From the IMG/VR virus record IMGVR_UViG_3300007735_000519, positions 1 through 24,973 of that record: DNA of 24,973 nt. One strand, given 5' to 3'. Below are positions 8,559 through 15,406 of the stretch, piece by piece. Origin of the DNA: a virus. The notes under the pieces were generated by a model. It was not told the DNA's origin and ran no database searches. It was given only the letters and a program-made list of their open reading frames with translations. The stretch's first letter is position 1, and every line of letters starts with the position of its first letter. Made by a program: the position numbers and the translations under genes.

Positions 8559-8975
8559 TTAGAATGTAGTACGAGTAATCGCACCTGTTACTTGCAATGA
8601 AGCAGATGCTTGAACAGCATCGCCTACCGCAGTTGACACCTCATAGGAGGTCAACACACATTCGCCCGTGTATTTCACGAAACCTGCTGTGTTGCCTGCT
8701 GGACCGTAAACAAACGACAGAGTTGCCGCTTGACCGATAACGCCTGCAAGATATCCGTCTGCTGTTGCATCAAACAAACCCGAGATGCTGATAGTCGCAT
8801 CAGTCAAACCTACGATGTAGGTTTTTGCTGAGCCTGAAACACCGAAAGTGGTGGTTTCGGCTGTCTCAATGTCCCGAGGCATTGAAATGTCGTTGAGGTA
8901 ACTGCTCAAATCCCGAACATTACCGCCCGAATCATCCAATGAAAAAAATGCTGACTTACCATGTGCAAATGCCAT
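8559..8975 (-). CDS. Tail-tube-like protein (short paralog)
   Basis: A 138-residue protein with a strong ribosome binding site (AAGGAG). It begins MAFAHGKSAFFSL and continues SSYLNDISMPRDIETAETTTFG, KTYIVGLTDATISISGLFD and LTSYEVSTAVGDAVQASASLQ. The gene upstream (8988-9713) has matching segments in the same order, so the two are paralogs. The fold pattern (AETTxFG, SGxFD, SxxxPVGDxVxxSxxxQ) is that of phage major tail tube proteins. It lacks the extra C-terminal domain of its neighbour and ends with VTGAITRTTF. It could be the main tube subunit, with the longer copy a decorated or minor version, or the reverse. Confidence 0.8.
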   Translation of the reverse strand: MAFAHGKSAFFSLDDSGGNVRDLSSYLNDISMPRDIETAETTTFGVSGSAKTYIVGLTDATISISGLFDATADGYLAGVIGQAATLSFVYGPAGNTAGFVKYTGECVLTSYEVSTAVGDAVQASASLQVTGAITRTTF

Positions 8976-8987
8976 AATTATTACTCC

Positions 8988-9713
8988 TTATCGTCGTGCG
9001 AACGATACTTGATATGTGATTGAACCCGTACCTGAAGCAAGTGTGTTTACCGCTCTCAGATATCTGTTTACGGTTGTGCCTGAAGCCACAATTACCCGTT
9101 CAGAAGTAGTGACAGCCGTAGTGACGACTGTAAATGTTGCCAAATCAGCAAAAGTGGTGTTGTCTGCTGAATGTTGAACTTTGATGGTCGCATTAGCGCT
9201 ACGAGAGTTGGCTGTCACATGAAGTTGAGCCACGCCACCGTTTGCTGTTGAGGCTGAATTGTCGTGTGATGAACCTGTAGTTGTTGCTGAAACCGAACCA
9301 AGAGCGGCTAACGAAACACCTTGGTCAAGACCGCCATCGGCTTGAGCGCTGTAAGAAACAGCAACGACATCTCCGACAGGTGTTGATACCTCGTATGAGG
9401 TTGTTTTGGCTTTCAAAATAGTGACACGGTTACCTAAAGTTGTGCCGTCATAGCCGATAGTCACGGGTGCCAAAGTGTCACTACCGATAGAAGCCGACAA
9501 AACATCGTCAGTTGCGTTTGCGGCGCCATCAAACATCCCCGAAGCCGAAACAGTACCGTCCTTCAATCCGACTATATATGTTTTAGCCGAAGAACCAAAG
9601 GCGGTGGTTTCAGCGACCTCCACATCAGCCGATGCGCTCGCATCGTTCAGAAAAGAACTCAAATTGTATGCACCGTGCAAAACTTGTGCAGATTTACCGT
9701 GAATGAAAGCCAT
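8988..9713 (-). CDS. Major tail (tube) protein with extra C-terminal beta domain
   Basis: A 241-residue protein whose ATG overlaps the upstream stop (TAATG at 9713). Residues 1-130 form the tail-tube-like domain shared with the downstream paralog (MAFIHGKSAQVLHG, VEVAETTAFGSSAKTYIVGL, TTSYEVSTPVGDVVAVSYSAQ). Residues about 135-241 are an additional Ser/Thr/Val domain (VAQLHVTANSRSANATIKVQHS, then LRAVNTLASGTGSITYQVSFARR) that reads like a jelly-roll or Ig-like surface domain. C-terminal surface domains on tail tube proteins are known in lambda-like phages. The duplication makes it unclear which copy is the major tube subunit. Confidence 0.82.
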   Translation of the reverse strand: MAFIHGKSAQVLHGAYNLSSFLNDASASADVEVAETTAFGSSAKTYIVGLKDGTVSASGMFDGAANATDDVLSASIGSDTLAPVTIGYDGTTLGNRVTILKAKTTSYEVSTPVGDVVAVSYSAQADGGLDQGVSLAALGSVSATTTGSSHDNSASTANGGVAQLHVTANSRSANATIKVQHSADNTTFADLATFTVVTTAVTTSERVIVASGTTVNRYLRAVNTLASGTGSITYQVSFARR

Positions 9714-9913
9714 TATTCACCTTCCTCAGATTTGGATACAGTTTTCTTCAACTCAACAACTTCTTTTTCTGCAATCGCATCAACGAGTTCAATCATTCCC
9801 TGTTCACGAAGCCATTTAATAGACTTTGCGGGAATATCTTCTACGATTTCGCCTGCTTCTACACGGCGGTCAGGAGGGAACTCCAATCCTGTTTTTACCA
9901 AGTATTTCGGCAT
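9713..9913 (-). CDS. Small SH3-like/head-tail accessory protein
   Basis: A 66-residue protein with a good ribosome binding site (AGGAG, 4 nt before ATG 9913). The N-terminal 50 residues (KYLVKTGLEFPPDRRVEAG, then EIVEDIPAKSIKWLREQGMIE) read as a small beta-barrel with a short helix. A charged tail EKEVVELKKTVSKSEEGE follows. The gene at 12504-12692 shows the same layout (Y-V-K, F-P/F-I-P, G-E-I-V, W, then K/S-L/I), so both probably belong to one family of small phage structural accessory proteins. It precedes the tail-tube genes. No specific role can be assigned. Confidence 0.65.
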   Translation of the reverse strand: MPKYLVKTGLEFPPDRRVEAGEIVEDIPAKSIKWLREQGMIELVDAIAEKEVVELKKTVSKSEEGE

Positions 9914-9926
9914 TTTGCTCCTAAAG

Positions 9927-10013
9927 TTTCGGGCGTGTCTGTATCCCCGAAATCTCCCCGACCACTAGGGTACGAACGGGCGATGCCGAGGTCACAAGGA
10001 CACGAATACAGAC
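9927..10013 (-). promoter_or_regulatory. Intergenic inverted repeats upstream of the small SH3-like gene
   Basis: The 153-base gap 9914-10066 holds no gene. Two alternative inverted repeats can be seen. TTTCGGG (9927-9933) pairs with CCCGAAA (9946-9952) around a 12-base loop, only a few bases upstream of the ribosome binding site of the gene at 9713-9913. GTCTGTAT (9937-9944) pairs with ATACAGAC (10006-10013). They share sequence and would be mutually exclusive. Neither is followed by a T-run on the minus strand, so a standard terminator is unlikely; an mRNA structure or processing site is possible. Confidence 0.3.
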
Positions 10014-10066
10014 GAAAGATTACATCGCATGAAGCCGACCTTCACACTCAATAGTGGTCTAGTTGG

Positions 10067-10591
10067 TTACATACCCCAATGGGCTAATCCACCGTTGTCC
10101 AACAAATATTTTGCCACCTTCAAATTGCAATCCAAATCATGCAAAACGGTCAAATCACCAAGGTCGGCTTTACAAATTTTGGATACAACCGTCCGCCACG
10201 AAGAGTTAATTTGCAACAGACCGCTATCCCAACTCTTGTCTTTGTTTAGATGGTAGGTCAAGTTGCCGTTCTCGTCCCAAGTCGCATTGATTGCCTTGAC
10301 CCGACATCTTGACTCCCGCCAAGCAATATAAGAAAATGTTTCAACGGGAAGAAGCCCATACTGTTCAAAGAGAGCCTCAAATTTCGGACATCTTTTCACC
10401 TGTTTGGACGATACCGAAACCGCCACAGTCGTCGTGGTCGTGGTCGTCGTCGGCGCCTGAGTGGTCGTCACTATCGGGTCAAAAGACACGAGCGGTAACG
10501 CTTGGGGTGAAGACACCCCTTCTGAAGAAACGACAGAACTAAGAAAAAATGCGCCAAAGAACAGCGATAAAAGTACGAGGAAACGCTTCAT
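10067..10591 (-). CDS. Secreted lysozyme-like / SLT transglycosylase
   Basis: A 174-residue protein. The ATG at 10591 is chosen because GGAGG lies 6 nt upstream; an earlier TTG at 10603 would include that ribosome binding site. Residues 1-22 (MKRFLVLLSLFFGAFFLSSV) are a clear signal peptide, followed by a low-complexity linker with eight consecutive Thr (about 48-55). The catalytic domain spans about 66-174: YIAWRESRC contains the likely catalytic Glu (E93), then SWDSGLLQINSSW and CNLKVAKYLLDNGGLAHWGM, the hallmarks of the soluble lytic transglycosylase/lysozyme fold. It would cleave peptidoglycan glycan strands. Its position inside the structural module and its own export signal make it unlike a typical holin-endolysin pair; no holin is adjacent. 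Four Cys in the mature part could form disulfides outside the cell. Confidence 0.85.
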   Translation of the reverse strand: MKRFLVLLSLFFGAFFLSSVVSSEGVSSPQALPLVSFDPIVTTTQAPTTTTTTTTVAVSVSSKQVKRCPKFEALFEQYGLLPVETFSYIAWRESRCRVKAINATWDENGNLTYHLNKDKSWDSGLLQINSSWRTVVSKICKADLGDLTVLHDLDCNLKVAKYLLDNGGLAHWGM

Positions 10592-10619
10592 TAGAACCTC
10601 CAATGTTTAAGCGATTAAG

Positions 10620-10676
10620 TTATTTGCCCGACGACGAACACGCCCGAACGGTAATAAGTTCCTTTACACCAGCCAT
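10620..10676 (-). CDS. Possible 18-residue peptide ORF
   Basis: An ATG at 10676 is preceded by a strong ribosome binding site (AAAGGAG, 5 nt spacing) and encodes MAGVKELITVRACSSSGK before TAA at 10622-10620. It lies between the zinc-ribbon gene and the secreted lysozyme gene, 28 nt before the latter's start. The strong Shine-Dalgarno argues for translation, but the length is near chance. It could be a leader peptide coupling translation to the lysozyme, or a decayed gene remnant. Confidence 0.35.
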   Translation of the reverse strand: MAGVKELITVRACSSSGK

Positions 10677-10754
10677 TTGTTCTCCTTTAAAACAATCTGA
10701 CAGCGATAAAACCTTAGCCGAAAACCCTACCCTAAATCAAGAACCCGAAGACCT

Positions 10755-10913
10755 TTAAGCCCCATTTTTAGCCTTACAACGAGGACATAAAATAACCCAA
10801 GGTTTAGTAACCGAAACGGCGAGCATCCGAGAACAACGCCAACATCTAGGTTGTTCATCAATGTTTGCTTGACGACCATACGGGTCGGCGGGTTTTTCCT
10901 CTAAGGAAGCCAT
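10755..10913 (-). CDS. Small Com-like zinc-ribbon protein
   Basis: A 52-residue ORF from ATG 10913, overlapping the end of the tail-terminator gene by 13 nt, to TAA at 10757-10755. It carries two Cys pairs: CWRC at residues 24-27 and CPRCK at 43-47, separated by LAVSVTKPWVIL. It ends KNGA. The spacing and the IxCPRCKxxN ending match the Com family of Mu-like phages, small zinc-ribbon proteins; Mu Com is a translational activator of the mom DNA-modification gene. No mom-like gene is visible in the window, so its target is unknown. It may bind phage mRNA or be a small structural zinc protein. Homology is judged by eye. Confidence 0.75.
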   Translation of the reverse strand: MASLEEKPADPYGRQANIDEQPRCWRCSRMLAVSVTKPWVILCPRCKAKNGA

Positions 10914-11296
10914 ACGGTGAAATCGCATCCAATGATTGCTCTATCATCGCCGTCACGAGAAAGCGGATAAAGTTCCGAAGTAGAAAGCACACACATAATC
11001 GCCACACCCGACAAAGTGGTGTTTTGAATAGCGCCTAAAACACCCCGCACCGCCACCGCTTTTGAGCGGGCAGTTGGATAATCGTTCCTAGCGGCACGAC
11101 AATAAACCCGAACCCGTTGATGGTCAATAGCCTTCACCGAAGAACCGAAAGTATGGTCAGGACCAGTACCTTGATTTTCGTACAGGGTTACACAAGCATC
11201 AGGTGCGTCAGGCATCCGAGCCAAAAAAATATCGGTAGCGAGAGTACCTTGACCCTGAGCCTGCAAGTAAGCGCCTAACGCATCAAGAATCGCCAT
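10901..11296 (-). CDS. Putative tail terminator / minor capsid protein
   Basis: A 131-residue protein whose ATG (11296) overlaps the upstream TGA by one base (TGATG). The sequence starts MAILDALGAYLQAQGQGTLA and contains LARMPDAPDACVTLYENQG, HQRVRVYCRAARNDYPTARS and a closing DDRAIIGCDFTVWLP. This is the pattern of the phage tail-terminator/minor-capsid family, in which a helix-rich N-terminus is followed by a beta-sheet that closes the tail tube. Its place after the HK97-gp10-like gene and before the tail tube agrees with this role. Confidence 0.75.
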   Translation of the reverse strand: MAILDALGAYLQAQGQGTLATDIFLARMPDAPDACVTLYENQGTGPDHTFGSSVKAIDHQRVRVYCRAARNDYPTARSKAVAVRGVLGAIQNTTLSGVAIMCVLSTSELYPLSRDGDDRAIIGCDFTVWLP

Positions 11297-11718
11297 CAGA
11301 CCACCGAATCGTAACCTTCAGGGATGGAACCCCGTTTGCGTAACATAATCGCCACCCTTGAAGCAATATTCTTAGCCAAACGCCCCTGAGCATCATCAAT
11401 CGGGTGTTCAAGATATTTTGCTTTGCGACCTTCAGCGTGTTTAAAATTCAAATTCTCGTGTTGAACCTCGGCGTAAGGAATAGCGGCACCACCGTAAGAA
11501 ATCTCTACTGCTACCTTAGAACCCACAGAATAAGGTTGATGCACCATACCTGAACCCGAAAGCGCACCGAAACGATAAGGTACCTGACGCTTAGACTCAG
11601 CCAATACAAGTTGCGCTTCAGCATACAAAGCCTCCATAGTCGTAGGGATAACCTTTTTTTCAACAGCCAACAACGCCATTGCTTCACCAAAACCTTCAAC
11701 TTCAACATTGAATTTCAC
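11296..11718 (-). CDS. HK97 gp10-like neck/tail-completion protein
   Basis: A 140-residue protein with a GTG start at 11718, overlapping the upstream TGA (GTGA, four bases). It contains ALYAEAQLVLAESKRQVPYRFGALSGS, then VAVEISYGGAAIPYAEVQHE and KAKYLEHPIDDA. The core pattern (a helix ending in VPxxTGxLxxS, then SYGGxxxxYAxxxHE, then KYLExP) is the signature of HK97 gp10-like proteins that act at the head-tail junction. The two-residue deviation (YRFGALSGS) is within the normal range of the family. It forms part of a four-gene connector block with tight overlaps. Confidence 0.85.
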   Translation of the reverse strand: MKFNVEVEGFGEAMALLAVEKKVIPTTMEALYAEAQLVLAESKRQVPYRFGALSGSGMVHQPYSVGSKVAVEISYGGAAIPYAEVQHENLNFKHAEGRKAKYLEHPIDDAQGRLAKNIASRVAIMLRKRGSIPEGYDSVV

Positions 11719-12044
11719 GACGAACCAAACGAAACAATAGTGATTTGAGGAAACGACTCATCCGTATATTCACGGATAGAAATAATCAAAGGAATCTTTC
11801 CTGACGGCAAAACCATTTTAGATTCCGTTGTAATGACAGGATTACCGTAAAAAATTACTTTACCTTCTTCATAAACATCACGATTATCGGCAGTTTTAAC
11901 CACACGACCCGTTTCTTGAACATAAGCCCGAGTCTCAACAGCAGTACCCGAATAGGTGACCTTGCCATAACTATCCGTAGAAGTAGAGGGATACACAGAA
12001 ATTGTTTCAGGCATCATGGAAAGGAAAGAAGGGTCAAGAACCAC
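11715..12044 (-). CDS. Head closure / head-tail stopper-like protein
   Basis: A 109-residue protein with a GTG start at 12044 and only a weak upstream Shine-Dalgarno (GGATTAGG). An alternative ATG lies at residue 10. The body reads as a small beta-barrel: TISVYPSTSTDSYGKVTYSG, then TRAYVQETGRVVKTADNRDV, then GKVIFYGNPVITTESKMVLP. Proteins of this size and pattern that follow the connector gene are head-closure (stopper) subunits in siphoviruses. Its stop overlaps the gp10-like gene, supporting co-translation. Confidence 0.75.
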   Translation of the reverse strand: MVLDPSFLSMMPETISVYPSTSTDSYGKVTYSGTAVETRAYVQETGRVVKTADNRDVYEEGKVIFYGNPVITTESKMVLPSGKIPLIISIREYTDESFPQITIVSFGSS

Positions 12045-12052
12045 AACGAAAC

Positions 12053-12484
12053 CTAATCCGTAGCGTCGCCAATAGAATCTGATTTCGTAGGATTCCCTGG
12101 GTACCTATCCATTCCCATCGTAAACATAAACGAACCATCAAAAACTTCCGTGTCAAAGTTCGGACTTGGAGGCGCAAACGACCTTGAAGCCTGCGACCTC
12201 AAATAAGTTGCCCGCTCCATAAAAGTTTTAGCCTGAGCCATATATTGCGTAGAAACAGACAAATCGCCAACACTCTTAGACGAATCCGACTTAGAGGTGT
12301 ACTTGCCCGCAATCGCATCACAAGCATACGAAGCCGCAATGTAGGTGCTGTTATTCCATTGGCTTAAAAGATAAGCAATTTCCGCATCGTTAATTTGTTG
12401 ATTAGTTGTATCGGTATCACCGCACAAAAACCGTACAGCGTCACGAGGACTAGCCGCAGGGTCACCCGAATAAGTCCAAGCCAT
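12053..12484 (-). CDS. Head-tail connector/adaptor protein
   Basis: A 143-residue, mostly helical protein. The opening MAWTYSGDPAASPRDAVRFLCGDTD and the following QINDAEIAYLLSQW match the start of many siphovirus adaptor proteins (gp6/gp15-like), in which RDxVRxLxGDTD leads into DEEIxxLL. The next segment (TYIAASYACDAIAGKYTSK, then STQYMAQAKTFMERATYLR) is the bundle of helices expected for the ring under the portal. The C-terminus is a flexible Asp/Ser/Pro tail. It has no strong Shine-Dalgarno. It is first in the connector block. Confidence 0.82.
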   Translation of the reverse strand: MAWTYSGDPAASPRDAVRFLCGDTDTTNQQINDAEIAYLLSQWNNSTYIAASYACDAIAGKYTSKSDSSKSVGDLSVSTQYMAQAKTFMERATYLRSQASRSFAPPSPNFDTEVFDGSFMFTMGMDRYPGNPTKSDSIGDATD

Positions 12485-12503
12485 AACTTAGACCCAAAAC
12501 AAA

Positions 12504-12692
12504 TTAGCCCTTAGCCGAAGGTGCTTTAACCTTAGGCTTAGGCTCAACAACAGGCGAATCCAACAAAGGCATCAGAAATCGGTTGCTAATCAAACTTTTA
12601 AGATTACGCCAACCCGAACCATCAACAATTTCACCAACAGGAATGAAAGAACCATCACCTGTAGGAATTTTTTTTGTTACTTTGTAAGCCAT
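12504..12692 (-). CDS. Small SH3-like accessory protein
   Basis: A 62-residue protein. I choose ATG 12692 because GGAGG lies 5 nt upstream, over an earlier ATG at 12716 that would precede that ribosome binding site. The sequence YKVTKKIPTGDGSFIPVGEI, VDGSGWRNLKSLISNRFLMP suggests a small beta-barrel plus helix. A Pro/Lys-rich tail (VVEPKPKVKAPSAKG) follows. It shares its layout with the gene at 9713-9913. It sits between a head decoration-type gene and the connector block; role unknown. Confidence 0.65.
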   Translation of the reverse strand: MAYKVTKKIPTGDGSFIPVGEIVDGSGWRNLKSLISNRFLMPLLDSPVVEPKPKVKAPSAKG

Positions 12693-12738
12693 ATTTCCTC
12701 CGATTTTATTGGACACTTAAGGTCACTTGACCGAAAGA

Positions 12739-13158
12739 TTAAGCGACTCTGTACCAAACAACTGTATTAGCGGCCGATACACGAACCTTAAATGTTGCCG
12801 AAGATGCGGCACTAACTGTGCCTGAACCAACAAGAGTTGCATCAGTTCCAGCCGTAATTACAAGTGGGTGAGTAGCGGCGGCAAGGTTCACAACATGAAC
12901 TTCAAAAGTGTCACCAACTGCATAACCCTTCAAAGCGGCACAAGTAAGAGTTCCTGTTGGAACAGTCTTAGCCCGTGATGCTGTAGGAGTACCAACCAAC
13001 AAACCACCGTTTGTAACAACCATAGCGGCTGTCAGAGTTTCGGCGGCATCAGTCAAAGTCGTGACTGTTGTTTTATGGGTTGTCGTATTTGCGGCGATAG
13101 GACCGCTAGTTCGGATTGAACCAAGCAACCCCTTGCCTTTAGTGAATCTATTTGCCAT
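12739..13158 (-). CDS. Putative head decoration/virion beta-rich protein
   Basis: A 139-residue protein with AGGAG before ATG 13158. After a basic start (MANRFTKGKGLLGSIRTSG) the sequence is Ala/Thr/Val-rich and beta-like, with TLTCAALKGYAVGDTFEVHVVNLA and TFKVRVSAANTVVWYRVA at the end. It lies directly after the major capsid gene, a common place for capsid-decorating or head-fibre proteins. No specific family is recognised; a small virion structural protein is the safest reading. Confidence 0.6.
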   Translation of the reverse strand: MANRFTKGKGLLGSIRTSGPIAANTTTHKTTVTTLTDAAETLTAAMVVTNGGLLVGTPTASRAKTVPTGTLTCAALKGYAVGDTFEVHVVNLAAATHPLVITAGTDATLVGSGTVSAASSATFKVRVSAANTVVWYRVA

Positions 13159-13184
13159 TTGAGGCTCCTATTTGTTGTGAGAAA

Positions 13185-14135
13185 TTAAGCAACACAAGAA
13201 TTGAAGAAGTAACCGAGGTCTGTACCAATGACTTTCATATCAAAGGCGACTTCGGCTTCAATTCGGTCTGCTTTAAATTGTTCCATTCGCATACGGCTGA
13301 TACCGATTGTGGAACCCAAACCTTGAGATACACCTGTCCAAGACATGATGTAGCCACCCGAAGGTTGCAACAAGCCTGCCGATGGAGCCGAGTATGTCAA
13401 CAAGGCGTGTTTGCCATAGTTAAACGCATAGGCACCTGTTGCGCCCTCGTTGTTGGTTGCTTTGATGTTCTTTGCAACCATCACTCGTGGAACACCGAAC
13501 AGAGATGCCATCAAACTCTCCGACAAAACTTGTGACGAAGTGTATTTGATGCGGTCAATCAGGTCAGGGTGATTCTTCAACTGAATGAAAGTGTCATAAC
13601 CCAACAGCAAAGTGTTTGGCTCGTAACCTGTTGTTGAAAGAATTGTGCGCTTGCCTGTTTCAATGTCACCAATCGGGTCTGACGAAGTGTAGTCACTCCA
13701 CAAATTTGCTGGTGTTGAATCTGTTGCCCAAACCGAAGTTGTGAAGAACGAAGAAACAAACTGTGTTTCCATCTTCAACAACATACGACTTGTTACGAAC
13801 TCTGCCGCTTCACGGTCAACATTGATTGGTGCATCTGCGTTAGCACGAGTTTGGTCACCAATGTCCTTGTGGAACGCATACACATCAGCCTGATATGAGT
13901 CAGTTGAAAGGTTGTAGCCTCCACCTGCCGACTCGGTTGCGTCTGCTCGGCGTTGAGCCTCGTCACGGAACCAATCATTCTTGGTGTATGTGTAGAACTT
14001 GTCGCTCTGCTTTGAAACAGGTACGACAGGGAATACTCGTGTTGCAACAAAGTTTTCGGCTTTTTGCATATAGGCGGTTGAAATGTTGGTCAAGATTGCG
14101 TCAACATGAACCTGATTTTGTGTTGGCTGTGGCAT
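13185..14135 (-). CDS. Major capsid protein (HK97 fold)
   Basis: A 316-residue protein with GGAG 10 nt before ATG 14135. Its N-terminus (VDAILTNISTAYMQKAENFVATRVFP) and the following VPVSKQSDKFYTYTKNDWFRDEAQRR are characteristic of a widespread phage major capsid family. So are the middle (YAFHKDIGDQTRANADAPINVDREA) and the late segments (ILSTTGYEPNTLLLGYDTF, RIEAEVAFDMKVIGTDLGYFF). No long N-terminal delta domain is present, and a separate scaffold is encoded two genes upstream, which fits. It is flanked by decoration-type proteins on both sides. Confidence 0.92.
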   Translation of the reverse strand: MPQPTQNQVHVDAILTNISTAYMQKAENFVATRVFPVVPVSKQSDKFYTYTKNDWFRDEAQRRADATESAGGGYNLSTDSYQADVYAFHKDIGDQTRANADAPINVDREAAEFVTSRMLLKMETQFVSSFFTTSVWATDSTPANLWSDYTSSDPIGDIETGKRTILSTTGYEPNTLLLGYDTFIQLKNHPDLIDRIKYTSSQVLSESLMASLFGVPRVMVAKNIKATNNEGATGAYAFNYGKHALLTYSAPSAGLLQPSGGYIMSWTGVSQGLGSTIGISRMRMEQFKADRIEAEVAFDMKVIGTDLGYFFNSCVA

Positions 14136-14170
14136 GAGTTATCTGCTCCTGTAATTGATATTGGTATTAC

Positions 14171-14566
14171 TTATGCGCCCCGTGCTGCTGAAGCACAGTT
14201 CACTACGATTGTTGCAATTTCATCTTCTGCGCCCGAAGCGAGAATGGTTGAACCGACAATGTATTTCGTCGTGTCAGTACCAGCGGCGTAAGCGGCTGCT
14301 TTGCCATCTGATGCTGTTCCAACAACTGTTCCTTCGTCCAAAGCGGCTTTTGAAACCACTTTTGTGCCACCAACAACAACGATTGAGGCTTCTTCACCCG
14401 ATGCAGGGTCGTTTTGCAAGACACCAATCGGCTTGTCAGTAGCGGCGGCGCAAAGGATTGCTTGACCCGATGAGTTCACCTTGACAAAGTAATACTGCTT
14501 TGCGCTCAAATCTGCACCTGCTGGAAGTGTGATTTTGAGTGAATTATTAGAAATTTCGTATGCCAT
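14171..14566 (-). CDS. Capsid decoration protein (DUF2190-like)
   Basis: A 131-residue protein with AAGGAG before ATG 14566. It contains SLKITLPAGADLSAKQYYFVKVN, CAAATDKPIGVLQNDPASGEEA and SIVVVGGTKVVSKAALDEG, then DTTKYIVGSTILASGAEDEIATI. The arrangement (a short first strand, xKPxGVLQNxPxxGexa, VxxxGxxKVxA) is typical of small head-decoration proteins encoded next to the major capsid gene. It probably binds the outside of the mature capsid. Confidence 0.8.
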   Translation of the reverse strand: MAYEISNNSLKITLPAGADLSAKQYYFVKVNSSGQAILCAAATDKPIGVLQNDPASGEEASIVVVGGTKVVSKAALDEGTVVGTASDGKAAAYAAGTDTTKYIVGSTILASGAEDEIATIVVNCASAARGA

Positions 14567-14586
14567 GATTTATTGCTCCTTGGTTC

Positions 14587-15336
14587 TTATTGCTCTTTGC
14601 GGTAATCCGCATAAAGGTCAGGGTTTTGAAGAATTACACCCGTGATTGCTTGCTCAACCGTTGGATATTCTCCATTGGCAAAAGCGGCTTTTGCAAGTGT
14701 TTCTACTTTGGCGAAAGCGTTGCCTTCCGATGGACGGGCGCCACGACCAATTTCGTCAAAAATCTGTGCGCTCTCCGCTTGAGCATTTGCTGACTCCAAA
14801 GCCTTTTCAATGACTTCGCTAAGAGTCGCATCAATGTCGCTCAACTTGCGAAGTGCTGGACCAAGATTCTGTGGGTCAACAGTCAAACTTGACCAAGCAG
14901 ACGCTTTGGCTACATATTGTTCATCACGGCGACTGTCACGCTCTTTTTTCAATTCTTCACGAGCCTGATTTGCTGACGCTTCAGCCTTCTCAAGCATTTC
15001 ACGAACAGGTTGAGGGAGCGACTTCATCATCGCTTCTTCGTCATCTTCTTCTTCCTCTTCCTCGTCCTCTTCTTCTTTCATCTTCGCATCGTAGGCTTTG
15101 GCAAGTTTTTCTTGGGTTTCGGCAAGAGCCTTTTCCAATTCCACGACACGCTCAATGTACGCTTCTTCCAAACCTGGTTCCATTGTTTCTTTTTGTTCGC
15201 TCACGGTATCCTCCGTTTGAGTTCCTGCATTTTTCATAACAATCCATCCTTCCTCAAGATGAGCAGGGTGGTCAACACCACTCGTCTCAAGTACCTTCAG
15301 CGCAACCATTTTTTTCTGTTTTGCTTGCTTATTCAA
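14587..15336 (-). CDS. Capsid scaffolding protein
   Basis: A 249-residue protein starting at TTG 15336, with AGGAG 8 nt upstream; an ATG at 15309 is the alternative start. Residues 19-35 (SGVDHPAHLEEGWIVMK) resemble the VDxPA segment that usually ends phage prohead proteases. A coiled-coil helix (about 58-85), a nearly pure Glu/Asp run (88-101) and further charged helix (110-140) follow. The C-terminal half is helical and ends QNPDLYADYRKEQ. High charge, coiled-coil propensity and position just upstream of decoration and capsid genes make a scaffold the likely role. The separate XkdF-like protease lies further upstream inside a fusion. Confidence 0.8.
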   Translation of the reverse strand: MNKQAKQKKMVALKVLETSGVDHPAHLEEGWIVMKNAGTQTEDTVSEQKETMEPGLEEAYIERVVELEKALAETQEKLAKAYDAKMKEEEDEEEEEEDDEEAMMKSLPQPVREMLEKAEASANQAREELKKERDSRRDEQYVAKASAWSSLTVDPQNLGPALRKLSDIDATLSEVIEKALESANAQAESAQIFDEIGRGARPSEGNAFAKVETLAKAAFANGEYPTVEQAITGVILQNPDLYADYRKEQ

Positions 15337-15362
15337 AGGTTTTAACTCCTAAAAAGAAAAAG

Positions 15363-15406
15363 CCCACAGGTTTCAACGGTGAACCGTTTGAATACCCGCA
15401 GGTTTC
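15363..15406 (-). repeat. Direct repeat pair around a short hairpin upstream of the scaffold gene
   Basis: In the 122-base gap 15337-15458 the 12-base unit CCCRCAGGTTTC (+ strand) occurs twice, at 15363-15374 and 15395-15406, differing at one base. Between them AACGGT (15375-15380) pairs with ACCGTT (15383-15388). It lies just upstream of the ribosome binding site of the scaffold gene. It could be an operator-like or RNA structural element. It lacks an adjacent T-run on the minus strand of the kind expected for a terminator at the hairpin itself. Confidence 0.3.
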
